Shown here: one piece after another, positions 42,155 to 52,900 of the stretch
Layout of the letters: each line of letters opens with the position of its first letter
How positions within the stretch are numbered: position 1 is the stretch's first letter
Assembly (NCBI GenBank): GCA_028671895.1
Contig: CM053795.1
Span: 16,017,501 to 16,081,500, forward strand
Source of the DNA: Oenanthe sinensis
Taxonomy: Eukaryota > Streptophyta > Magnoliopsida > Apiales > Apiaceae
Direction of reading: 5' to 3'
Length of the DNA: 64,000 nt
Notes under the pieces: generated by a model
Databases searched by the model: none
Told to the model about the DNA's origin: nothing
The model's input: only the letters and a program-made list of their open reading frames with translations
Made by a program: the position numbers and the translations under genes

Positions 42155-44394
42155 ATGGAAGATATGGCTTCTTTATGGACTTATCAAGAGGTGGCTCATT
42201 ACTATTTTTCATATTTTTCTAGTTTAGATTTTTCAATCATTTGATTTTATTACTTGTGGTATACTAGTACTATTCATGTTCTTTACTGCTTTTCTTGGTT
42301 TGCATTTAAATTTTATTGTTTTGTATACACTCTAAATATAGTGCTATTCAATCTAATCGAAGTTATGATTTTAAGTCCATTATCTCTCTCTTTTTCTTCC
42401 TTTCTTTTTTGGGCTGTTATTAAATTTTCACTCAGTTGGGTTCTTGATTCTATGAAGTTCATTGAATTTTAATCATTTTATCTGGCTTGACTTGATCTGT
42501 TTTGATTATAAGCTTGTTCTAAATGTTACCCTAGTTCCTCTTATAGTTTATTTCTCAGTTGGTTGTTTTTAAAATTCTTTGCCTTCAGTTCATATGTTTT
42601 GATGTTTCTGTTTGTCAAATGAAATGCTGAATTTATCTTTCACAAACACCTCTGAGTTTCTGTGTTCATATTTCTTGTATGTGTATGCAGAGGCGTAGCC
42701 AATGTACTGCAGTGGGGTCATCTGGAAATCACTGAAATTTTAGAAAATAAAATTTTATATGTATATTTGTTTATAAAAAATATTTATAGTAATAAATTTT
42801 AATTTCGACGCCACTAGAATTTTATAAATTTGTATTTGTTTTGAATGTTGTAAATTTTTGACCCTGATGACAGGTATTCCTGGCTACATCCCTTCCCTGT
42901 GTGTATGTATATATACATGCAACTGAATAGAATCTCACAATGAGTAATGATATAGTCTCTGTTTTTCACTTGTTTGGTAAAGTTGATCTAATGTTGTTCC
43001 TACTCAAAGTAAAAAAAGATATCATTGAAGACCTTTTGAAGTTCATAAAGATTTCCAAAATGTAAAATAGTTTTCCCCCTTGTGAAATAATCATTTGGAG
43101 GAACCAACGCCCAAATTTAACAACTTTGGTGGATATCCAATAAAACTTTATTTATATATATATAGAGAGAGAGGGGGGGGGGGGGGGGGGGGGGGGGTTT
43201 AAAAAGAGAAAGTATTTTGTATGGTTGAGTTGCCATGATTTGACTGAAATATTTTTGATCTGCGTGGGCCCAATTCTTTGAATTTGTAGTCCTTCCACCT
43301 TTGAATTAGTTATGTATAGAATCATGGTGTTTCCGTTTGGTCATTAAAGTGATTTAAAAAGTTTCCCTTTAGCTTTTATGTTTTATCTTTTACTCACATA
43401 TGAAGAATCTGTTGTAGATATGGAGAGGGGTTGTTTGATATTTGGAAATATATACTGTATGACTATCTTTAATAATATTTAGTTGCATCTGAATTTGCAG
43501 AGTATTGATGAGTTGAAGCAGAAGCTCCTATATGCTACTTTGGAACTTGAGGTTGTAAAATCACAAGCAAACGAGGAAATGAAACAATCGATCCAACTTC
43601 TGAAGATGGCTATTCAGGAAAGAAATGAAGCTAGAGATCAACTTAACAAGCTACTCAACAAGCTCATGAGTCCTTCAGCAAAACCGACTACTGGTATATT
43701 GTCGACAATACCTCACATTTCACCTGAAAATCCCCTAGTGAAGCCCACGAGAGCAAACTCAAGTATAACAGAATCCAACAGCTTCTCTGATCAACCATAC
43801 AATTACCATACACAAAATTCTTCCCCGGTTGAATCCCTTTTTGACGCGGTGACATCCCCTGATTTTTCAAACATTAATAACCATCAGATTGTTGATTCAA
43901 GTAACATGGCATATATGAATCATGAGCCATTTGTTCAAGGCCACAATGTTCCTTATGGAGTTGTGAAAATTGATCAGGCTTCTTTAATTATTGATAATCT
44001 CGTGAAAGGTAAAACTTTGCCTCAGAAGGGTAACCTTGTGCAATCTGTGCTAGGAGCAGGGCCGCTTCTTCAGACACTTCTCGTTGCTGGCCCACTTCCG
44101 AAGTGGAAAAATCCGCCACCTCTTCAGTCCTTTCATATTCCTCCGGTTTCCACTAAAGGTTGTGATGAGGAAAATATAGGCCTAAAGGTGCCCGAGAGTT
44201 CAAGTCATGCCCTTATACCTATGAACTCAAAATCTTATGTTGAGATGTCTTGCGGAACTTCGCAAATGATTCCGATCTCTAAGGTGAATTTTGGAAACGC
44301 AGCACCAAGTTCATATGTTGGAAATGGAAGGTATACGATATCTGCTGGAAATGTTAACAATTTTGTAGCTGGCAAGAGACAGAGGTTTTACTGA
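42155..44394 (+). CDS. DUF1635 family protein, two exons
   Basis: Exon 1 (42155-42190) encodes the 12 residues MEDMASLWTYQE. A 1310-bp intron follows. Exon 2 (43501-44394) starts SIDELKQKLLYATLELE. Together they restore the LW.YQESIDELKQKLL signature that starts plant DUF1635 proteins; 309 residues. Residues 12-65 form a coiled coil, the rest is Ser/Pro/Asn-rich and probably disordered. A conserved block around residues 185-225 (VLGAGPLLQTLLVAGPLPKWKNPPP) is also typical of the family. No signal peptide or membrane segment; the molecular function of the family is not established. The intron carries a hAT MITE and a 25-G run. A tiny first exon split from the coiled coil is usual here. Confidence 0.87.
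42688..42899. mobile_element. hAT MITE, 212 bp, in the DUF1635 intron
   Basis: Ends CAGAGGCGTAGCCA and, inverted, TGGCTACATCCCTTCCCTG. A perfect 8-bp duplication TGTGTATG flanks it (42680-42687, 42900-42907), the hAT size. Non-coding. Confidence 0.88.
43173..43197 (+). repeat. Run of 25 G within the DUF1635 intron
   Basis: An uninterrupted G homopolymer, preceded by (TA)n and (GA)n. It may form G-quadruplexes, and its length may be uncertain in the assembly. Confidence 0.85.
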
Positions 44395-45640
44395 GATCAA
44401 AGAAGTGAAAGGTGTATAAAATAGTTCGATTTTGCTGGTTGCTGGTTGCTGGTTGAAGGTGTAAATCGAAGATACTGTCTCGGGCTTTGATGACGTTTAG
44501 CTCTTAATTTAGTCAAATTATTTCGTTTTATTAAATTAGCTTGAACATCTCTTTCTGCTGTTCTCCGTTGAATGTTTGCTTGAAAATCAAAGAAAATGCA
44601 TATGTTTCAAATCTTTGTTCTTCGAAACAATATTAGTGATTGCTTTAAAGTTCCACCATTTAGGACGTTAAATAATATAGGCAAGTTGCTAACAAATACA
44701 TGCATATATAATCAAATATATAACTGTATTTTTCAGTTTCTTAAAATTATAAAAAAATAATTTTTAATTTTCAATCAAAATTGATCGATTTAACTCAGGA
44801 CAGACTAGTCAAACAGGACTACACGAAGGGAGTAATAGCTGATATCTTAACAGTTAAACAAAACGCAGAAGCTTTCTGGTTTACATAGCACTAGTAGGGA
44901 ACACATAATATGAAGCAGTTAAGCAGATCATAATTACTATATTATCTCTCAACAGTTGGTAATGAAACTTTTCAACAATGGTAACTGACAATGTGTTTGT
45001 GAGTTAGTGTTTCATCTAGAACTGTTAACATGTTACCGTACACGAATAGATGCAGTTTATTTGGATCTAGTGTCCGGCCCGTATGTGCCATTTTGCAGTC
45101 AATAGAGAGCGGGTCAGCTTTCATCATTACAAATAATCAGCTTGTGTTTATCTCTTTTGTTTTGACATGTTTGAAGTCTAGTGTTAGTATAGTCATGTGA
45201 CTATGTGAGCGTCTTTTCTAATCTATTACTTGTCAAAATTGTTCAAGATCAGTGACAGCAACTAGAAGGTCACCCTTAACATGTGTGTCTGTTTCTGGGT
45301 TATCTTACTTTCATCCAAGCCCCATCTCCATGCCATGGACAAAAACCAAACATTGAAGCTTAGAATCCTCACTCTGCGAGATCTCGATCGATCGAAAGCT
45401 AGCTGTGTCCAACTGCATCATCCAACCCCAACCACATTCTCTTAAGAATCCTCTGTTGATAGCTCTTTGATATGTGCTGCGATTACATACTGAATAATGT
45501 ACATGATGTGTAATTGCGTTTTTTGAAATTTCATTAATGCGATCCAAAATGCACCACACTTGTATAATATACTGATCATACAAGACATTAGTAGAATCTA
45601 GTGTAAAATCAATATAGAACCCACGGTAATATTTACATCA
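44395..45640. other. DUF1635 3' UTR and intergenic
   Basis: Near 44435-44458 GCTGGTT is repeated three times just after the stop codon. GAAGGGAGTA near 44826 looks like one end of a decayed Stowaway MITE. No gene seen beyond that. Confidence 0.45.
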
Positions 45641-46330
45641 CTAGGCATGTGCGTGGTGTGGTTTTGATAAAAAACCTCACCGAAAAAACTTAAAATTTAA
45701 AAATCAAAATCGCATCAAAATAGTTGGTTCGATTCGATTTTAAAAAGTGCGGTTCGATTTTATGCGGTTCGGTTTTGGTTTTAAAATCAATATTATTTTA
45801 TTATATTAGTTATACATAAATTAAGATTTTAAAAAAATAAATTTGTAATATAATATTTTACATGAACTTATTATATTTAAAATAGATATTTCATTCAAAT
45901 AAATAGAGTGCCAACTTATCATATACATGTTATGTTAAACAAGAGAAAATGAAAAAACACCTCAAACCGTAAATTGAATTTGATGGAATATATTGTAGTA
46001 AATGAATAAATCAAATAATTAGTAGAAGTACAAATAAAAATAACTAAGATTTTATAAAAAAAAGTTAATTAGTATGTAATTGTGCATAACTAAATATAAA
46101 TATTTATATTAAAAATAATTTATATGACATATTTTATTATATATAATTATTATTATTATAAATATTATTACGGTTCGGTTCGGTTTTTATTCAGCTAAAA
46201 TTTTAAAAACCAAATCATAACTAAAATATCAATGCGGTTTTTATTCGGTTCAATTTTTAATCAATTTAAAAAAATTCAGTTCAGTGCTGTTTTCGATTTA
46301 ATTTCAATTTTCGATTCAGTGCTGGACCAT
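45640..46330. repeat. AT-rich element with CGGTTCGGTTTT subterminal repeats
   Basis: GCGGTTCGATTTTATGCGGTTCGG-like units cluster near 45725-45775 and CGGTTCGGTTCGGTTTTTATTC near 46170-46260. The middle is extremely AT-rich. This resembles non-autonomous DNA elements with GGTTCGGTT ends common in plants. I could not fix its termini or a target duplication. Confidence 0.4.
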
Positions 46331-46541
46331 TGTAATTTTTACTGTCCGCGGTTGCTATAATGATAAATGATTGCAGTTTTTATATAAAGACGACTACGGA
46401 AAAGTGTTGCACAAAGCCCGTCCTAAAACCAAACCACTTATGCTCTCTAATATGGATATAGTAAAAAATAAAATTTTAGGAGCGTATTTTTTATTTTTTA
46501 ATTACAACATTAAGGGTACAAAAGAAAAAGTTAGACACAAA

Positions 46542-47727
46542 TGTTGGGTATAATTTATATTACACAATAATAATAGGGTAATTATATAAACAATTAATAA
46601 GAACAGACATATTAAACCAATTAACAAAACAAAACAAAGTACGAAGGTCGAAACCAGATATATATAAATCAGTAACTGCAAGAACAAGAGAAGAGATAAA
46701 AAATTTAGCTATAATAGAAATTTTAAGCATACACTAATAAAATCAAAAGAACTGTTGAGTCGTTAAACCTTACAAGAAGTCTGGATTGTTCTTGAAGAGA
46801 TTATTGCCCCCACTACATTGTGTTGAGTTGCAATAATATCACTTCGAGGATAAAATAACACATAGTATCCACATATACGTAGCACTCAACAACGACCTGC
46901 ACCTCAGAAAACCTATGTATATTGTATGTGTGTAGGAGATACATAGTATGACTGTTAGGGTTACCTCAGACTTGTCAAAACTTGTCTCTTGTCACACTTT
47001 TATCTCCAATGTTTTTCTGTATATATAATATAATAAAACGTAACAACAGATAAAATATTAATTAAAATAATTATTCTGACTTAAACTGTCTTTAATAGAA
47101 TATCTTTATAATCAACAAAATTCGTAACAGCCATCGGAGTTTAGCTAAATCTGATAGGTCCATCAGAGTTTATAAACTCTGACCATCAGTTCCATCAGAA
47201 TTTATCTATAAACTCTGACCATCAGAATTCCATCAGAGTTTATATGTAAACTCTAACCATCAGAGTTTGTTAAACTCTGATGAGCTAGTCTATCAGAGTT
47301 TAATAAACTCTGACCCAGCTCTTCTGACCATCAGAGTTTAACAAACTCTGATGAACTAGTCCATCAGAGTTTAATGAACTCTGACTTAGCTATTTGTAAA
47401 CTCTGATAAGCTGGTCCATCAGAGTCTAATAAACTCTGACCCAGCTCAGTTACAGTACAGAATATATATTCTCCGATAATTACATACTGACTCAATATTC
47501 ATATTAAAATAATATTTAAAGTTATAATTAAATTAATTAATCATGTAATAAAATTCATTTAACTCATTTCAAGCAAACAATTTCTACTCGATTTATCTAT
47601 GAATTACACTAAGAAAATGTCTTAGATCCAAATATGAAAATTTAAGTTCTCAGAACAACTTCTATTAGTTAGTTTTCGGAAATTACATCATATATAAAAT
47701 ATGTCTTAAACTTTCCATTTTATAACA
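46542..47727 (-). mobile_element. Solo LTR of a Copia-type element, 1186 bp
   Basis: Starts TGTTGGGTATAA and ends ATTTTATAACA, with a perfect 5-bp duplication ACAAA on both sides (46537-46541 and 47728-47732). No internal domain is present. Its plus-strand start TGTTGG and its layout (R/U5 side on the left, TATA-rich stretch near 47015-47035, inverted-motif array at 47132-47440) parallel the minus-strand LTR at 2448-3566, so I place it on the minus strand. Family identity is inference. Confidence 0.75.
47132..47440 (-). repeat. Array of CATCAGAGTTTA / TAAACTCTGATG inverted motifs
   Basis: About 17 copies of CAGAGTTTA or its complement TAAACTCTGA, mostly as facing pairs forming small hairpins, in 310 bp inside the solo LTR. 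Confidence 0.88.
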
Positions 47728-47732
47728 ACAAA

Positions 47733-48385
47733 TATATAAAAAACTTGTGAATGATTTTGCTAACAAAGTTGTTAGTAAAATAATTTTTTAAAAATAATAA
47801 ATTATATATATTTAATTTTTATAATTATTGGTACAAAATTTTAAATCACTTTTGGAATTTTCGGTTTCTCAGAACAGTGTTGCTGCATCAGATGTATAAT
47901 AACTGGTTGAAATCTTATATTTAAAATGACAGCAAACAACCAAGCATTAATTGTAAGAACGAAGAAAAACTCCATGCATATATGGTCATCAGGTCACGGC
48001 ACACATGAGTGCTGCTGACAATTGTGCAAGTATGTGTAAATTATCCTATATGTATAATGAGTGTAACAAAAACATATTCAAATAGCCAGTACTACTCGAT
48101 GACATACTAAATAGAACATTTATCTGAGATTTAAATTAGAATATATCATATGTGTGTTGTTTAAAGAATTCGATCAATATAAATTAAAATAAAAAATTAA
48201 TGGAGTCCCTAAGATTTTAGGTATTGTATGACAACTAATTTTTGTTATCTATAGTTCTATATATGCTCGATAGTAGTAGTTTATAACCTCGTACATACTT
48301 TCAGACACTTAACTAACGGTAGTTGGTTAGAGTATAATCTTTTAATATAATATCTCAATTATGTATTGTTTATATATATATATAT
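47733..48385. other. Intergenic, no gene seen
   Basis: AT-rich, with no repeat I recognise. Confidence 0.5.
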
Positions 48386-49098
48386 AGTAAATTGCAAAGT
48401 GGTGGCTGAACTTTACACTCATTTTTAAAAAAGTGGTCAGACTTTTAATTTTGCAAAATAGTGGCCAGATTTGCCTTTTTCCTTTCAAAAAGGTGACTGG
48501 AGGCGATTTTCAGTTTTTTGGCAGTGGTAAAATGAGAAAACAATGTCAGAGACCCTAAAAATTATCCAAAAAAATTTCTAAATTAATATGTGTCACCATA
48601 TGATTGATTTTTATAATTTTATAATCCAATATAATTTTTGAATTTTTATAATTTTTGGATCGAATATAATCAATCATATGGTGACACATATTAATTTGGA
48701 GATTTTTTTGAAAAAATTTTAAGGTCTCGAGCATTTTTTTTTCTATTTTACCCATGTCAAAAAGCTGAAAATCGCCTTCAGCCGTCTTTTTGAAAGAAAA
48801 AAGACAAATCTAGCCAGACTTTCAATTTTACAAAATAGTGGCCGAAGGCGAATTATTATTATTATTACGAATATAATCAATTATATGGTGACACATATTA
48901 ATTTGAGAATTTTTTTGAATAATTTTTAGGGTCTCTAGCATTGTTTTCTCATTTTACCCCTGCCAAAAAACTGAAAATCGCCTCCAGCCACCTTTTTGAA
49001 AGGAAAAAGACAAATTTGGCCACTATTTTGCAAAATTAAAAGTCTGACCACTTTTTTGAAAATGAATGTAAAGTTCAGCCACCACTTTGCAATTTACT
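48386..49098. mobile_element. Long-TIR MITE (MULE-like snap-back element), 713 bp
   Basis: Left end AGTAAATTGCAAAGTGGTGG is the complement of the right end CCACCACTTTGCAATTTACT. The two arms remain complementary for about 250 bp (GTGGTCAGACTTTTAATTTTG, GGCGATTTTCAG, GTGACACATATTAATTT). A third partial arm around 48640-48850 suggests an internal rearrangement. Flanks are TA repeats, so the target duplication cannot be fixed. Non-coding. Confidence 0.8.
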
Positions 49099-49760
49099 CA
49101 TATATATATAACGAGTATGGTTCAACGAGTAATTCAAGAATAATTGAGAAACCAATTCCTATTTTACAAGAATTTAATTAATAAATAATTATAAAAGACT
49201 ACAGAATATACAAATGTTCTGTAATTTGTGTTCTATATTTTTTTATAAGTTATGTAAAAAAAAAATTGTTTGTTTTGTGATTATTTTTTATGTTCGGCAG
49301 TTTTTTTTCCTTAATCATATTTGTTGTTGGTTCCTCAATTACTCATTACTCAAATAAAAGAGTTTCTCATTAAACGAAAGCCAATAAAATTAATCATAAA
49401 AAATATAAGTTTAATTAATATATTTGTGGATGTTCAGAATATAAAATAATAACGTATTATCAATTTTGTACCCGTACTTTATTTTTATATAATTTTATAA
49501 CTGATATGATTGATATTTGAATAAATACATTTTTAAAAATAATTATCCATACGATACAATATACTATACATCTTTTTGAATACTTATTATACCGTTTGTA
49601 ATCATATGTTATAACTCAAAACAATTGCAGAAGAAAAGTGACGAGTACGTAACCAAACTGACAATACTAAGATTTGATTGGGCCGACCAAGACGCATCCC
49701 AACGCTTTCTATCATAAGCCCATGCGAGTACTGTAGTAGAAAAAGTGGACCCACACTTGT
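49099..49760. other. Intergenic upstream of the UTR5-like gene
   Basis: AT-rich, becoming less so from 49620. No gene seen. Confidence 0.5.
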
Positions 49761-49761
49761 C

Positions 49762-49777
49762 GAATGCTGACGTGGAC
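49762..49777 (-). promoter_or_regulatory. ERSE-II / UPRE-like site upstream of the UTR5-like gene
   Basis: On the minus strand TAGTCCACGTCAGC contains CCACGTCA, the bZIP28/bZIP60-type core of plant unfolded-protein-response elements, about 215 bp before the ATG. The flanking ATTGG half is poorly matched. Function is inference. Confidence 0.35.
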
Positions 49778-49988
49778 TAGGAAGAAGTGCAGATCTCGCA
49801 TCCCAAAACTTCCTACAATTTTTACCACCGGTAAATTTCCCATCTTTTTTCACCTTGTCATTCTCACAGTTTACTACTCCGTTCCGAGTTCCGACGTCTG
49901 TTTTACTTAGACACTAGAGATTTTGATCTTAATCTCTGAATCACACACACACACACAGATATTAAAGAGATTTGATCGTTTATGGGAC

Positions 49989-52900
49989 ATGGCGGAACCG
50001 CCGTCAATTACTGCCGGAAGAGATAAGTTGTTATTCAAAGGGGCTTTTGCTGTCTCTGGAATCATGTCTACTCTTGTTATTTATGGCCTTTTACAGGTTA
50101 AAAAAAATTACTACATCCTTTTGTTTTTTAATTTTTATGCATTTTTTTTATGTTCTTGATGCATGAAGATTGCTTCTTGAGTCTGTGTGTGTGTGTGTGT
50201 TCAGCTACATATTTGAGCTGCTGCACTGTACTTATGTAAAAATACGAATACTGATTATTAAATTAATACACAATGTGGATGTCACAAAGTTTATTTTGTG
50301 TTATTTGTTTCATATAAAAGGGGTAATGTAAAAAGGTCTTGCCTTTATGTGTTTCTATTACTCGTACAACAAAAGTTTGAAGCTTTAGTGTGCAAGGGTG
50401 CTGGTTAGTTATTGTAGTTTGCCTTCGGAGATAAGGGAGAAAGTGAAATTGATGAATCGGGCATTCGAATTCACATTACTTCTGAGTGATTGTTTTTGTT
50501 TGTAGCTTGTTTAGATGCATTGTATTTTTATGTTTTTTTTGTCAATTTTATGTGCTATTTATGTGTCCGAATGGCATTTTAGGTTCATTTTCTCTTTCCT
50601 GTGTCTCATCAATATATTGTGTTCAGCTCTCCCTTAATTATTTTTTATATTTGCGTACTTGTTTGAAAAAGGAATGTATCTACTGCTCAATAACATGCCA
50701 TGACTAAACATCAAATGCACAAATAAACTTTGCTAGTGTGTTATCATAATCGTTATCGTTTACATATTTTACAATTCATTAGCCTTAAAAATTGGATAAT
50801 TACTATTTTATCATTACAGGAGAAGATCATGAGAGTTCCATATGGACCCAACAAAGAATTTTTCAAATACTCTTTATTTCTTGTTTTCTGCAATCGCATT
50901 ATGACGTCTGCGGTATCTGCAGGTTCTTTATTGGTAAGTACTGCCTAGAAGCGATCCTGTCCTGATTTTGCGTATCTATTTAGGGTTTAAACATATTCTT
51001 AAATCTTAACTGAAGGTGTTGACTGTTATTCGTAGGCAAGTAAAAAGGACTTGGACCCTGTTGCACCAGTATATAAGTATTGTGTTATATCAGTATCTAA
51101 TATATTAACCACAACATGTCAGTATGAGGTAAGCTGTTAATTTTTTTTAGAAGTTTTATAGATTGTCACCAATCACCATTGTATAATATATTTTATTTTC
51201 AAATGTTATTTTTTAGAAGCAGATTGTGATTTTCATTTATCATTTTCTAAGTAAGTTATATAAGATGACAGTTGGAAAGCGACATACTTTTCTCTGTGTT
51301 GATATGTTTTACCGATCCTTGTTCAGGCTCTCAAATATGTCAGTTTTCCTGTTCAGACATTGGCCAAGTGTGCTAAAATGATACCCGTAATGGTAGGTTA
51401 CAAGGGCATTTGTATGATTAGTTACAGTTAGTCTTATTAATGCCCTATATATATCAATGTTGGATGTGTTGGTTTGTTTTCCATATTGCTATCTCTGAAT
51501 GCATTAAGTTTTTTCCATTGTTATTAGTCTTGCCTGACATTGTATAATATGTACTGTCTGATCCAGCAATATATCAGTACCCCTGCTTCTGAGTTCTGAG
51601 TTCTGACTTCTGCAATGCATACAGCAAAATACACCTTTACAAGTTGATACATTACATGTAGCAATGCCTAATTTGATCTAGATATTTTATAATATCCCAT
51701 TTGAGTGAAGTTGTCCTTGTATAACCACCTATCATGTTTATGTATATGGATCCATGTCGCGAAAGGATCCGAATGGAGCTACAGAATAGATAAGCTGATA
51801 GCATTGCACGGGTGAAATGTTCCTGTGGCTCTTACATGGGGTGATCTATTTGTCTACCATCTCATCTAAGAACAAGATAAAAACCCTGACGATGGATGTG
51901 CCTGGGTGAAAAATAAATTTTAAATAATGTGTTGTTTTCTTATTTATTAGGGTCAATTCTATTCCGCGCGTTAGGTCTAACTTCAGTCGGACTTTTGGAG
52001 GTAAATCATATGTAGCTGACAGGCAAAAGCAAAAGAGCCATCATTGTTTAAACACATTTTTACTTTTGCTTCTTTTTCATCTCCTAATGGAGTGAGGCGG
52101 TGAGTGATATGCTCTCTTTACAACTTTGAGAATTGAAACAAGAAGAAAATGATTTCTTCGTATATATGTATATATATAAAGATTAGAATTTGAGAAAACA
52201 AGAACTTATCCTGAAGCTGAAAAGAATATTAACTCCAGTACTCCGATAAACGTTGCAATGCAAAATTGGGGTTGACAACTGTTTCTTTATTACTCCTGTG
52301 TTTGCCTATGTTTTAATGTAGGAAAATGTCTTCATATTATGCTATGTTCGATGCATAGGTGCCCTGTCTGTTGCAATGTCTGTAATAAGCTGGACACGGG
52401 CCTTGCATCGGTGCATCCCGCCTTTTATTTTCTTCTTTCTAGTCGTTTATGTTCTCTCTTTTTTTTTCCAATTTATTCTTCTCTGTTTTTAAACTCTGTA
52501 TATACGTAAATATAAACACGCCTAAAATGGTCCAAGGCAAGAGGTGTACTCAGATCTTTTTATTCCTTTTTTTTGGGGGGGGGGAGGGTGTTGAGTTTAT
52601 TTAGTTGGAAAGGAGGATAACGCCGTCAAAAGAGGAGTTTACCATTGAGAGTAAAGGCCTTGATATCTGCCTGTAGCTGGAGGTGATCAGTTCTGCAATT
52701 GTTATCAGGATTCAGGAAGATGGAGGTCAAGGATTTATTATTGTCTTTTAGAGATGTCGTTGAAAGGTCTGGCGGACCTTTCAGTTTTGTGCTCAGGTTA
52801 AAGTCCGCCCTCCCCCCTCCATATATTTATATGTCGCCAGTAAGCTCTCATTTCCACCTCAAAGGATTTTTGTATTGCGAGTACTAGCATTAGTTTTAGA

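Noticed and set aside
42254..42472. Hydrophobic 72-codon ORF
   Set aside because: It lies in the DUF1635 intron and is pyrimidine-rich by composition; no family features.
47132..47440. CRISPR array
   Set aside because: This is plant DNA; the units are facing pairs with irregular spacing, inside an LTR with its own target duplication.
49923..49988. Upstream in-frame ATG of the UTR5-like gene
   Set aside because: The added residues come from a CA-repeat-rich leader and do not resemble the family's N-terminus; MAE at 49989 does.
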